A DNA stretch of 64,000 nt from Gordonia sp. PDNC005 (lineage in GTDB: Bacteria; Actinomycetota; Actinomycetes; Mycobacteriales; Mycobacteriaceae), in the NCBI RefSeq assembly GCF_016919385.1, contig NZ_CP070351.1, positions 1,178,001 to 1,242,000 of the forward strand. The letters are read 5' to 3'. The position numbers and the translations under genes were made by a program. The notes under the pieces are model-generated. The model was not told the origin of the DNA. It did no database searches and saw nothing but the letters and a program-made list of their open reading frames with translations. Positions 1-7,511 of the stretch are shown one piece after another (within the stretch, counting starts at the first letter, position 1; each line of letters opens with the position of its first letter).

Positions 1-1704
1 GACCCGGTCGCCGAGGCGGACATCGCCGACCGCTACCACGACGAGGTCGTCGCTCGGTGCGGCATCCGTCGATACGTCGATGAGGGCGCGATGGTCGACA
101 ACTCGTCGCCGCTGCTGGAGTCGGTCTTCCTCGACGAGGACCTGACGTTCACCGTTCCGAACGAGGCCGCTGCTCGGGCGTTCGCATCGGCCGATCCGGA
201 GCGGACGCGCATCGTGGCGACTGATTCGGGCGACTGGAGTGTGACCCGCCTGGCGGGCACCGAGATCCGCGTCCCGCGTCGGTTCGAACTCTCGCGCACC
301 GTCGGCGGACAGATCCCGACGGGCTTCGACCCGGTCCGCTGGGGCGTCTCGCCCGACATGGCGGAATCGGTCGACCGCGTCGCACTGTGGAATCTCGTCG
401 CGACGGTCGACGCGTTCATCACCGCGGGCCTCACCCCGTCGGAACTGATGCGGTGGGTCCACCCGGGTCTGGTCGCCAATACTCAGGGCACCGGCATGGG
501 TGGCATGACGTCGATGCGTTCGCTGTACGTCGACACGCTGCTCGGCGAGTCGAAGGCGAACGACATCCTGCAGGAAGCGCTGCCCAATGTGGTCGCCGCG
601 CACGTCGTGCAGTCGTACATCGGCAGCTACGGCGCGATGATCCACCCGGTCGCCGCGTGCGCCACCGCGGCCGTGTCGGTCGAGGAGGGCGCCGACAAGA
701 TCCGCCTCGGCAAGGCGCTGTTCGCCGTGGCCGGCGGCTTCGACGACGTGGGCATCGAAGGCATCGTCGGCTTCGGCGACATGTCGGCCACCGCCGACTC
801 GGCGGCGATGAAGGCCAAGGGAATCGACGAACGTCGCTACTCGCGAGCCAATGACCGTCGACGCAGCGGATTCGTCGAATCGGCAGGCGGTGGAACAGTG
901 CTCCTGGCACGCGGTGACGTCGCCGCCCAGCTCGGGCTCCCGGTCCTCGGTGTGGTCGCGTGGGCGCAGAGCTTCGGCGACGGCGTGCACACGTCGATCC
1001 CGGCTCCGGGCCTCGGTGCTCTCGGTGCGGCACGCGGACAGAAGATGTCCCCGTTGGCGACATCCCTCGCCTCGCTCGGCGTGAGTCCCGACGACGTCGC
1101 GGTCGTGTCCAAGCACGACACGTCGACTCGCGCCAACGACCCGAACGAGTCGGAGCTGCACGAGCGTCTCGCCGGCGCGATCGGCCGTGGCGACGGTGCT
1201 CCGCTGTTCGTCGTCTCGCAGAAGTCGCTGACAGGCCACGCCAAGGGTGGGGCCGCAGCGTTCCAACTGATCGGCCTGTGCCAGGTGCTCCGCGACGGTG
1301 TGGTCCCTCCGAACCGCAGTCTCGACTGCGTCGACGACAAGATGGCCGAGTACCCGCACCTGGTGTGGCCGCGGGAGACACTGCGGATGGGCGAGCGCTT
1401 CCCGCTCAAGGCCGGTCTGCTGACCAGCCTCGGCTTCGGACACGTCTCCGGTCTCATCGCGGTGGTTCACCCCGAGGCGTTCGTCTCGTCGCTCGACGAG
1501 ACCTCACGTGCGGACTACCGGCGCGCCGCCGCAGCTCGCCTGCGTGACGGACAGCAGCGTCTCCTCTCGGCGATGTGCGGCGGCGACCCCGCGTACCAGC
1601 GTCCGGCGGACCGTCGTCTCGGGGACGGCGACGAGCACACGGCAGAGGCCTCGCTCCTGCTGAACCCAGAGGTCCGTCTCGACGCCCAGGGCTCGTACGC
1701 ATGA
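1..1704 (+). CDS. fas: Type I fatty acid synthase, C-terminal ketoacyl-synthase part (5' end outside window)
   Basis: The reading frame is open from base 1, so this is the 3' end of a much larger gene and the Met codon at 91 is internal. The visible part is the beta-ketoacyl synthase domain of a multifunctional FAS-I, which condenses acyl and malonyl groups during C16-C26 fatty acid synthesis in the cytosol and feeds mycolic acid synthesis. The nucleophile is in VAACATAAVS (Cys codon 658-660). The two catalytic histidines lie in VSKHDTSTRAND and SLTGHAKGG (His codon 1237-1239). acpS follows 16 bases later on the same strand, as in mycobacteria, where it arms the FAS-I carrier domain. Large bacterial FAS-I is characteristic of Corynebacteriales/Mycobacteriales. 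The family call is very secure. Confidence 0.96.
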   Translation, partial: DPVAEADIADRYHDEVVARCGIRRYVDEGAMVDNSSPLLESVFLDEDLTFTVPNEAAARAFASADPERTRIVATDSGDWSVTRLAGTEIRVPRRFELSRTVGGQIPTGFDPVRWGVSPDMAESVDRVALWNLVATVDAFITAGLTPSELMRWVHPGLVANTQGTGMGGMTSMRSLYVDTLLGESKANDILQEALPNVVAAHVVQSYIGSYGAMIHPVAACATAAVSVEEGADKIRLGKALFAVAGGFDDVGIEGIVGFGDMSATADSAAMKAKGIDERRYSRANDRRRSGFVESAGGGTVLLARGDVAAQLGLPVLGVVAWAQSFGDGVHTSIPAPGLGALGAARGQKMSPLATSLASLGVSPDDVAVVSKHDTSTRANDPNESELHERLAGAIGRGDGAPLFVVSQKSLTGHAKGGAAAFQLIGLCQVLRDGVVPPNRSLDCVDDKMAEYPHLVWPRETLRMGERFPLKAGLLTSLGFGHVSGLIAVVHPEAFVSSLDETSRADYRRAAAARLRDGQQRLLSAMCGGDPAYQRPADRRLGDGDEHTAEASLLLNPEVRLDAQGSYA

Positions 1705-1720
1705 CCACCTCGGACGCACG

Positions 1721-2113
1721 ATGAGCATCGTCGGAGTCGGCATCGACATGGTGTCGGTGACCGAGTTCGCCGAGCAGCTCAAGCAGCCCGGTTCGACGTT
1801 CGCCGGCCGTTTCTCGGTCGGCGAGCGTCGGGATTCGGCCGACCGAACCGGTGCCGACGATCGTCACCTCGCGGCGCGCTGGGCGGCGCGTGAAGCCGTG
1901 ATCAAGGCGTGGTCGTCGAGCCGGTTCGGTCTGGCGCCGGTGCTGCCGGAGACGGCCGTCAATGAGGTGGAGGTGCAGTCGGACGCCTATGGCCGCCCGC
2001 GCATCCGCCTGCACGGCGACCTCGCCGAGCAGATCGGACATCTGCGCATCCATGTTTCGCTGACGCACGACGGCGACATGGCCGCCGCGGTCGCGATCCT
2101 CGAGGAGACCTGA
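1721..2113 (+). CDS. acpS: Holo-[acyl-carrier-protein] synthase
   Basis: This 130-aa protein transfers the 4'-phosphopantetheine arm of CoA to a conserved serine of acyl carrier domains, here most likely the ACP domain of the upstream FAS-I. The family hallmarks are present: the N-terminal GVGIDMVSVTEF stretch with Mg-binding Asp9, and ARWAAREAVIKAW with Glu58 and Lys62. The C-terminal HVSLTHDGDMAAAVAIL matches the usual end of AcpS. The length is normal for the actinobacterial enzyme. The gene starts 16 bases after fas, so the two are probably co-transcribed, and the fas-acpS pairing supports the partner assignment. It ends 4 bases before the stop of the convergent TetR gene. Confidence 0.95.
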   Translation: MSIVGVGIDMVSVTEFAEQLKQPGSTFAGRFSVGERRDSADRTGADDRHLAARWAAREAVIKAWSSSRFGLAPVLPETAVNEVEVQSDAYGRPRIRLHGDLAEQIGHLRIHVSLTHDGDMAAAVAILEET

Positions 2114-2117
2114 CGGC

Positions 2118-2732
2118 TCAGCGGCTGACGGCGTCCTCGAGGAGCAGATAGCCTGCGAGCATCCGCTTGAGTTCGCCGACCACCTTCTGGTGATCGTGCG
2201 GCTCCTGCACGGAGAAACTCAGCAGCGAGTACGACGCGTGGACCAGGACCTCGGCCATCATCTGGCGCCGCTGCCGTTCTGAGGTCGGTGTGAGCGGCGC
2301 CAGGATCCGCGCGACCTGTTCGGCGAGGATCTTCTCGGTGATCGACGCGGTCGCGCGCGTCGCAGGCGTCGACTGCACGGCCAGCCACACTGCTCGCCGC
2401 GACGGGTCCGTGCGCCACAGTTCTGCGAGGTGATCGAGGAACTTCTCCAGCAGTTCAGGCCACTTGAGCGACGGGATCTCGGCGGCGAATGCCGACAGCT
2501 CGTTGCTGACGGCGGTCGTGTCCTGCCGGTCGAGTTCACACACCACGACGTACTTGTTGGCGAAGTACTGGTAGATGGTGCCGATCGGAAGGTCGGCGCG
2601 CTGGGCGATCTGTTCGCATGTCAACGATTCGAATCCGACGTCGATGAGCACCTCGCGCGCGGACGACAGGATGGAGTCGAACGTGCGCCGACTCCGCTCC
2701 TGGGTCGGACGCTTGCGTGGGACGAGTTCCAC
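2118..2732 (-). CDS. TetR/AcrR-family transcriptional regulator
   Basis: A 204-aa one-component regulator. Residues about 8-55 form the TetR helix-turn-helix, with the typical segment ESLTCEQIAQRADLPIGTIY followed by QYFANK. The rest is a helical ligand-binding and dimerisation domain without a recognisable ligand signature. The GTG start at 2732 lies 14 bases downstream of the bcp stop on the same strand, so the two are probably one transcript and the regulator may respond to a peroxide, lipid or xenobiotic linked to Bcp. It is convergent with acpS. The target and inducer cannot be read from the sequence. Confidence 0.88.
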   Translation of the reverse strand: MELVPRKRPTQERSRRTFDSILSSAREVLIDVGFESLTCEQIAQRADLPIGTIYQYFANKYVVVCELDRQDTTAVSNELSAFAAEIPSLKWPELLEKFLDHLAELWRTDPSRRAVWLAVQSTPATRATASITEKILAEQVARILAPLTPTSERQRRQMMAEVLVHASYSLLSFSVQEPHDHQKVVGELKRMLAGYLLLEDAVSR

Positions 2733-2746
2733 TGGGAGCGACGCCG

Positions 2747-3220
2747 CTAGACCGAGAGGTCGCGGCGCAACTTGGCGACGTGGCCGGTGGCGCGCACGTT
2801 GTACTGAGCGGCTTCGATGACGCCGTTCTCATCGACGAGGAATGTCGATCGGATGACGCCCTGGACGATCTTTCCGTACAGCTTCTTCTCGCCGAATGCG
2901 CCCCACGCTGTCAGCACTTCCTTGTCGGGATCGCTGAGCAGCGGGAACGTCAGCTCGTCGCGTTCGACGAACTTGGCGAGCTTGGCGGGTTTGTCGGGGG
3001 AGATGCCGACGACGTCGATGCCCTGACCGTTGAGTTCGGCGAGACTGTCGCGGAAGTCGCACGCCTGCTTGGTGCAGCCCGGTGTCATGGCGGCGGGGTA
3101 GAAGTAGACGATCACCTTGCGACCTGCGTAGTCCGAGAGCGACACGGGCTTCTCGGTGGAGTCGAGCAGGGTGAATTCCGGGGCCTTGTCACCAACGGTG
3201 AGGCGTGCGTTCTCCGACAT
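2747..3220 (-). CDS. bcp: Thioredoxin-dependent thiol peroxidase (Bcp/PrxQ peroxiredoxin)
   Basis: This 157-aa cytosolic peroxiredoxin reduces H2O2 and organic or lipid hydroperoxides with thioredoxin as reductant. The active-site motif reads PAAMTPGCTKQACDF: Cys49 is the peroxidatic cysteine and Cys54 the resolving one, the C-X4-C spacing of the PrxQ/Bcp class. The AhpC/TSA fold runs from residue 6 to the end. The fas-acpS-(x)-bcp-DUF3618 order resembles the M. tuberculosis Rv2520c-Rv2524c region. It faces away from the DUF3618 gene, leaving a roughly 115-bp divergent promoter region, and is followed by the TetR gene. Confidence 0.95.
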   Translation of the reverse strand: MSENARLTVGDKAPEFTLLDSTEKPVSLSDYAGRKVIVYFYPAAMTPGCTKQACDFRDSLAELNGQGIDVVGISPDKPAKLAKFVERDELTFPLLSDPDKEVLTAWGAFGEKKLYGKIVQGVIRSTFLVDENGVIEAAQYNVRATGHVAKLRRDLSV

Positions 3221-3337
3221 ACCGCCAGGCTATCCGATCGCGCGACCTGATCGGCCGTGGTGCGCCGCAGCCCTTATAGGCTGGTCTGCACAAGTAGGCT
3301 TGCCTGCACAGACACAACGAGTAGAAGTGGAGACGCC

Positions 3338-3559
3338 GTGGCCGGGGAAACCGAACGGATCGAGAAAGAAATCGCACAGGCGCGCGAGGAGCTGGCCAAG
3401 ACGCTCGATCAGCTCGCCGTGCGCGCCAACCCCGAACGTCTCGCGAACGACGCCAAGAGCAAGGCGCTCGCGTTGCTGGCGAGCCCTCCGGTGAAGTTCG
3501 GTCTGATCGGAGTCGGCGCGCTCACTGTTGTGGTCGTGATTCGTAAGATCGTCCGCTGA
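3338..3559 (+). CDS. Small DUF3618 membrane-anchored protein (Rv2520c-like)
   Basis: A 73-aa protein. An N-terminal charged amphipathic segment (ETERIEKEIAQAREELAKTL, residues about 4-23) is followed by RANPERLANDAKSKA and a single C-terminal hydrophobic helix (about residues 49-69) ending in a basic tail. This is the layout of DUF3618 proteins, which have no established biochemical role. The GTG start at 3338 was chosen because the family begins just before this charged helix and a GGAG-type ribosome site (AGTGGAG) lies about 6 bases upstream. Longer readings from 3257 add a Cys/Arg-rich stretch unlike the family. Its position next to bcp matches mycobacteria. Confidence 0.82.
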   Translation: MAGETERIEKEIAQAREELAKTLDQLAVRANPERLANDAKSKALALLASPPVKFGLIGVGALTVVVVIRKIVR

Positions 3560-3603
3560 TGAGCCGCGAGAAGAGCTGAAAACAGCGTCTGACCAGCCGA
3601 TTT

Positions 3604-3631
3604 TTGTTCTGGTTCCATCTACTGTTAGTGT
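3604..3631 (+). promoter_or_regulatory. Candidate promoter of tRNA-Lys
   Basis: A TTGTTC element at 3604-3609 and TAGTGT (TANNNT) at 3626-3631 are separated by 16 bases and lie about 19 bases upstream of the tRNA 5' end. The stretch is visibly more AT-rich than its surroundings. This is pattern recognition only. Confidence 0.4.
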
Positions 3632-3649
3632 TTCTTCTCGCAAGGCCAA

Positions 3650-3722
<73 letters not shown>

Positions 3723-3727
3723 CTGTG

Positions 3728-3759
3728 AAAGACCCTCTCCATTCGGAGGGGGTCTTTTT
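3728..3759 (+). terminator. Rho-independent terminator after tRNA-Lys
   Basis: A GACCCTCTCC/GGAGGGGGTC stem with one G-U pair and an ATTC loop is followed by TTTTT. It is the only hairpin in the window with a classical T run, and it begins 6 bases after the tRNA. Confidence 0.85.
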
Positions 3760-3826
3760 CGTGGTGGATGAGATCCGATTCTCGCTCGCGTCGTGTGGCG
3801 TCTGCCTCAGCACGCCCCATATTGAA

Positions 3827-3845
3827 AAAGGTAACGCTAACCTAA
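3827..3845 (+). promoter_or_regulatory. Probable IdeR/DtxR iron box
   Basis: AAAGGTAACGCTAACCTAA matches the 19-bp IdeR/DtxR consensus TTAGGTTAGGCTAACCTAA at 15 of 19 positions, including the whole right half-site GCTAACCTAA. It ends 6 bases before the ATG of the secreted hydrolase and overlaps a TTGAAA -35-like element (3822-3827) and the AT-rich TAATTAT stretch, so a bound regulator would block the promoter. Iron-dependent repression is inferred from the motif and its placement. Confidence 0.6.
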
Positions 3846-3851
3846 TTATCC

Positions 3852-4640
3852 ATGATGATCAGGAGAGTCGCCGCCCTCGGCGCCGCCGCCGTCCTCGCCG
3901 CGTCGATGATCGGAACCGGCTCGGTGTCCGCGGAGAAGCCGACGGGCGCCGCGGGAATCACCGATGTGGTGATCGTCCCGGGCCAGACCTTCGGCGGCAC
4001 GCCGTACCAGCCGCTCGCCGCGACTCTCCGCGACAAGGGGTACCGGACGCATGTCCTCGAGCTCGCGGGCACCGAACTGCGCGAGGACCCGGCGAAGATC
4101 GGGGCTGCCGTGGACCGGATCCGTGCTGAACGACCGTCCGCGAAGATCGCGCTTGTCGGGCACAGCATCGGCGGACTGACGGCCCGCTGGTATTTGAAGG
4201 AACTCGGGGGAGCGTCGAAGGTTGCGACATATATCGCTGTCGGGGCGCCGCAGTACGGCTCCATGGGCGGCTGCTCACAGAAGGGGCAGGCACGATTGGT
4301 CTGCCCCGGCACCGACTACATCAACCAGGTCAACGCGGGCGACGACACCCCCGGCGACACCGCATACTTCGGCATCCGCAGTGAGCGGGAGTGGGCGAGC
4401 GGACACCTCGATGGTGGACAGTGCCGTGTGACTCCGGTGCGGGGCTATTCGCCGCTGCCGGACGTCGGCGTCGAACACATGGTGGAGACGATCGATCCGG
4501 CCGGACAGGCGGCCATCGCGACTGCACTCGCCGGGCGCTGCGACGGTGAGTTCGTCGATGAGAAGGACGGGGTGATCACCTACAAGTCGTCGGAGTTCCC
4601 TGGCGGATACCCGGACGTCGCCGCACCGCGGGCCAGGTAG
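3852..4640 (+). CDS. Secreted lipase/esterase-like alpha/beta hydrolase
   Basis: A 262-aa exported protein. Residues 1-27 are a Sec signal peptide (MMIRRVAALGAAAVLAASMI, cleavage after SVSA27). The mature part is a lipase of the triacylglycerol-lipase/EstA type: VVIVPGQTFGG is the oxyanion region, LVGHSIGG holds the nucleophile Ser105 (G-H-S-I-G), and EHM near the C-terminus probably supplies the catalytic histidine. Two further cysteines (in GGCSQKGQARLVC) could form a disulfide outside the cell. The likely role is hydrolysis of an extracellular or envelope acyl ester; the substrate is unknown. The IdeR-like box just upstream suggests induction under iron limitation, so an ester of an iron chelator is a possible but unproven substrate. 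The first of two adjacent ATGs was taken, and there is no clear ribosome-binding site. Confidence 0.85.
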   Translation: MMIRRVAALGAAAVLAASMIGTGSVSAEKPTGAAGITDVVIVPGQTFGGTPYQPLAATLRDKGYRTHVLELAGTELREDPAKIGAAVDRIRAERPSAKIALVGHSIGGLTARWYLKELGGASKVATYIAVGAPQYGSMGGCSQKGQARLVCPGTDYINQVNAGDDTPGDTAYFGIRSEREWASGHLDGGQCRVTPVRGYSPLPDVGVEHMVETIDPAGQAAIATALAGRCDGEFVDEKDGVITYKSSEFPGGYPDVAAPRAR

Positions 4641-4943
4641 GGGACCAAGCCTCGACTACGACTCCAGGTCGACGCGTCGTTCAACTGAATGCTCCGAGTG
4701 TGATCCTGTGCGTCGTCGGTGGTGCTTGTCGGAGGGTCTCGGTATTCTCGGGATCGAATCCTCGCAGGCTGAACGGTCATTGACCTGCTGCTACACCCTT
4801 CGGCGGTGTGGCGGTAGGCGCTGACCGGTCATGCGGTGAGGGATGACGGTCGATGTCGGATACGTGAAACGTGTTCGGCGTCTCGTACAATCGAGAAAAC
4901 GGAATACCGGTCCGTTTACGGGTCACACAGTTTTGGGAGCAAG
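4641..4943 (+). other. Intergenic leader of the L,D-transpeptidase gene
   Basis: About 300 bases without a convincing gene. A -10-like TACAAT lies at 4886-4891, and an ACACC/GGTGT hairpin around a TTCGG loop lies near 4792-4811, possibly part of a 5' leader. A reading frame joined to the downstream gene (from 4836) is open here but has no ribosome site and would place 36 odd residues before a perfect lipoprotein signal, so it is treated as non-coding. No known riboswitch is recognised. Confidence 0.4.
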
Positions 4944-6170
4944 ATGGGCATCACTCGGAGCGGGCTCCGTCGACCTCGCGTCAAAGCGACATCAGCAGTC
5001 GCCTTGATGGTCGCCGCCACCGCATTCCTCTCGGCGTGCAGTGGCGTCAGCGGCTACGACAGCGAAGTGCACGCGAACGGCGAGTTCGGCGACATGATCA
5101 AGCCTGCCGTCTCGATCACCGACGAGGCCGGCAAGCCGCTGACGAAGAACGAACTCGGCGTCCAGCCGGGTCGTCCGGTTGTCGTCAAGGCCACCGAGGG
5201 CGCCATCTCCGATGTGCGGATCAAGAAGGCCGACGGTGGCCTCATCAAGGGTGAGTTGAGCGACGACGGCACCACCTGGACCAGCGCTGAGCCCTTCGGG
5301 TACGACCGGACCTACACCGTCAACGCGACCGCGACCGGAGTCGGTGGCAAGACGGTGCAGACCACCAAGTTCCGGACCCGTTCGCCCGAGAACCAGACCG
5401 CTGCGTACATCGGACCGCCGGACGGCGAGACCGTCGGCGTCGCACAGACCGTGTCGGTGCGCTTCGACGAGGCGATCGGCAACCGCCAGGCCGCACAGGA
5501 CGCCATCAAGATCACGTCGACCCCGTCCGTCGAGGGCGCGTTCTACTGGATCAGCGATCAGGAAGTCCGCTGGCGTCCGGAGAACTACTGGGCCTCGGGC
5601 ACCAAGGTGAACGTCAAGGTCAACATCTTCGGCATCGACCTCGGTAACGGCACGTTCGGCCAGGAGAACGCCTCGTCGAGCTTCAAAGTCGGCCGCGACC
5701 TCGAGATGTTCGTCGACGACAACACCAAGATGGTCGTCGTCAAGAAGAACGGCAAGGTCATCCGCACCATGCCGACGTCGATGGGCAAGGAATCCGCGCC
5801 CACCAACAACGGCATCTACATGATCGGCGACCGCGTCGACAACATCATCATGGATTCGTCCACGTACGGCGTCCCCACCAGCTCGGCAGACGGTTACCGC
5901 ACGCCGGTCGACTACGCCACGCAGATGTCGTACAGCGGCATCTACTTGCACTCGGCGCCGTGGTCGGTGTGGGCGCAGGGCAACACGAACACCAGCCACG
6001 GCTGCCTCAACCTCAGCCCGGACGACGCACTATGGACTGTGCGCAACACGCTGCGTGGAGATCCGGTGACAGTCAAGAACACGATCGGCGACCCGCTGCC
6101 GGGCACGGACGGCCTCGGCGACTGGAACATCCCGTGGTCGACGTGGAAGAAGGGCAACGCCAAGGGCTGA
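4944..6170 (+). CDS. L,D-transpeptidase lipoprotein (LdtMt2/LppS-like)
   Basis: A 408-aa envelope enzyme that forms 3-3 (mDap-mDap) peptidoglycan crosslinks. The lipoprotein signal has charged RRPRVK, a hydrophobic core, and the lipobox FLSAC with Cys32. Two bacterial Ig-like domains follow (about residues 50-140 and 140-250), then the YkuD catalytic domain. The catalytic motif HSAPW...SHGCLNL contains Cys354, the same residue number as the active-site cysteine of LdtMt2, showing collinear architecture. The ATG at 4944 was chosen for its GGGAGC ribosome site 4 bases upstream and the immediate signal peptide. Carbapenem sensitivity is expected from the family. It stands alone and ends before a 15-bp hairpin. 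Confidence 0.94.
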   Translation: MGITRSGLRRPRVKATSAVALMVAATAFLSACSGVSGYDSEVHANGEFGDMIKPAVSITDEAGKPLTKNELGVQPGRPVVVKATEGAISDVRIKKADGGLIKGELSDDGTTWTSAEPFGYDRTYTVNATATGVGGKTVQTTKFRTRSPENQTAAYIGPPDGETVGVAQTVSVRFDEAIGNRQAAQDAIKITSTPSVEGAFYWISDQEVRWRPENYWASGTKVNVKVNIFGIDLGNGTFGQENASSSFKVGRDLEMFVDDNTKMVVVKKNGKVIRTMPTSMGKESAPTNNGIYMIGDRVDNIIMDSSTYGVPTSSADGYRTPVDYATQMSYSGIYLHSAPWSVWAQGNTNTSHGCLNLSPDDALWTVRNTLRGDPVTVKNTIGDPLPGTDGLGDWNIPWSTWKKGNAKG

Positions 6171-6215
6171 CCGCGATGTAGCGAGTCGCTCGAAGCGAAG
6201 AGTTTCCGAACTGGT

Positions 6216-6249
6216 CAAGGTCCGGTGGGGTCATCCCCACCGGACCTTG
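6216..6249 (+). terminator. Perfect 15-bp hairpin after the L,D-transpeptidase
   Basis: CAAGGTCCGGTGGGG pairs without mismatch with CCCCACCGGACCTTG around a TCAT loop, 46 bases after the stop. There is no T tract, as is common in high-GC actinobacteria. Its outer arm CAAGGTCCG recurs in the hairpin at 7479-7511. Confidence 0.75.
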
Positions 6250-6302
6250 TCATTGGTCGGTGTTAAGATCGCGGCGATCGAAAAAAGTCACCGAAGATTG
6301 GT

Positions 6303-7451
6303 ATGAACACCATGGCTCGTCCCAGCTGGGAAACCGAGGATCTGTCCGCACTGCGTGAGATGGCGCGCGCTTTCTGCGAGAAGGAGATCGCGCCCAACAC
6401 CGAGCGCTATATCGAGCAGCATCACGTCGATCGTGACCTGTGGACCAAGGCAGGCGAGGTCGGCCTTCTCGGTATGTCGATCCCGGAGGAGTACGGCGGC
6501 GGTGGCGGCACCTTCGCCCACGAGGCGGTCTTGATCGAGGAACAGGCACGTGTCGTCGACTCCGCATGGGGTCAGAGCCTGCACAACGGCATCGTCGCTC
6601 ATTACATCCTCGCGTACGGCTCCGAAGAGCAGAAGAAGACGTGGCTGCCGAAGATGGCGTCGGGAGAGGTCGTCGGCGCGATCGCCATGACCGAGCCCGG
6701 TACCGGTTCGGACCTGCAGAACATCAAGACCAAGGCCGTCAAAGACGGTGACGACTACGTCATCGACGGCTCCAAGACGTTCATCACCAACGGCGGCCAG
6801 GCCGACTTGGTGATCGTGGTGGTGAAGACCGATTCCAACGAGGGCGCCAAGGGCATCTCGCTTGTCCTGGTCGAGACCGACCGCGAAGGCTTCAGCCGCG
6901 GGCGCATCCTCGACAAGGTCGGCATGCGCGGTCAGGACACCGCGGAGTTGAGCTTCTCCGGCGTCCGCGTCCCGCAGTCGAACCTGCTCGGCGACCAGGA
7001 GGGCCTCGGCTTCATCCAGCTCATGACGCAGCTTCCGCAGGAACGCCTCATCATCGCAGTCGCGTCGGTGGCCGGCATGGAGGTCGCGCTCGAGAAGACC
7101 GTCGCGTACACCAAGGAGCGCACCGCGTTCGGCCGCCCGGTGTTCGGCTTCCAGAACACCAAGTTCAAGCTGGCCGAAGTCGCCACCGAAGCCCACGTTG
7201 CACGCGTCTTCCTCGACGACTGCATGGAGAAGCACCTCCGCGGCGAGCTCGACATCCCGACCGTCGCCATGGCGAAGTGGTGGACCACCGATCGCGCCAT
7301 GCAGGTCGCCGACACCTGCCTGCAGCTCTTCGGAGGCTACGGCTACATGAACGAGTACCCGATCGCCCGCATGTGGGCCGACAACCGTGTCCAGATGATC
7401 TACGGCGGCACCAACGAGATCATGAAGGAGATCATTTCTCGTTCACTCTGA
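6303..7451 (+). CDS. Acyl-CoA dehydrogenase (FAD flavoprotein)
   Basis: A 382-aa cytosolic enzyme that introduces an alpha-beta double bond into an acyl-CoA and passes electrons to electron-transfer flavoprotein. The three domains are in normal order: N-terminal helical (1-120), middle beta domain with the FAD/substrate signatures AMTEPGTGSDLQ and FITNGGQADL (about 120-230), and C-terminal helical domain with ERTAFGRPVFGFQNTKF and QLFGGYGYMNEYPIARMWAD. The C-terminal YGGTNEIMKEIISRSL places the catalytic base Glu in the medium/long-chain type position. A second ATG four codons in is an alternative start. The gene is monocistronic between two hairpins, so the substrate cannot be inferred from neighbours. 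Confidence 0.92.
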   Translation: MNTMARPSWETEDLSALREMARAFCEKEIAPNTERYIEQHHVDRDLWTKAGEVGLLGMSIPEEYGGGGGTFAHEAVLIEEQARVVDSAWGQSLHNGIVAHYILAYGSEEQKKTWLPKMASGEVVGAIAMTEPGTGSDLQNIKTKAVKDGDDYVIDGSKTFITNGGQADLVIVVVKTDSNEGAKGISLVLVETDREGFSRGRILDKVGMRGQDTAELSFSGVRVPQSNLLGDQEGLGFIQLMTQLPQERLIIAVASVAGMEVALEKTVAYTKERTAFGRPVFGFQNTKFKLAEVATEAHVARVFLDDCMEKHLRGELDIPTVAMAKWWTTDRAMQVADTCLQLFGGYGYMNEYPIARMWADNRVQMIYGGTNEIMKEIISRSL

Positions 7452-7478
7452 GATCGTTCGAAAGATCGATCGAATCGT

Positions 7479-7511
7479 CAAGGTCCGCCGGCGTCATGCC
7501 GGCGGACCTTG
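7479..7511 (+). terminator. Hairpin shared by convergent gene ends
   Basis: CAAGGTCCGCCGGC pairs perfectly with GCCGGCGGACCTTG (14 bp, loop GTCAT). It lies 28 bases after the acyl-CoA dehydrogenase stop. The stop codon and last codons of the convergent PLP decarboxylase (…GPPA-stop, 7494-7496) lie inside it, so it may terminate the plus-strand transcript while being partly coding on the other strand. Confidence 0.7.

Noticed and set aside
4836..4943. Longer N-terminus for the L,D-transpeptidase starting at 4836
   Set aside because: It would bury the lipoprotein signal 36 residues inside the protein, and the strong GGGAGC ribosome site belongs to the ATG at 4944.
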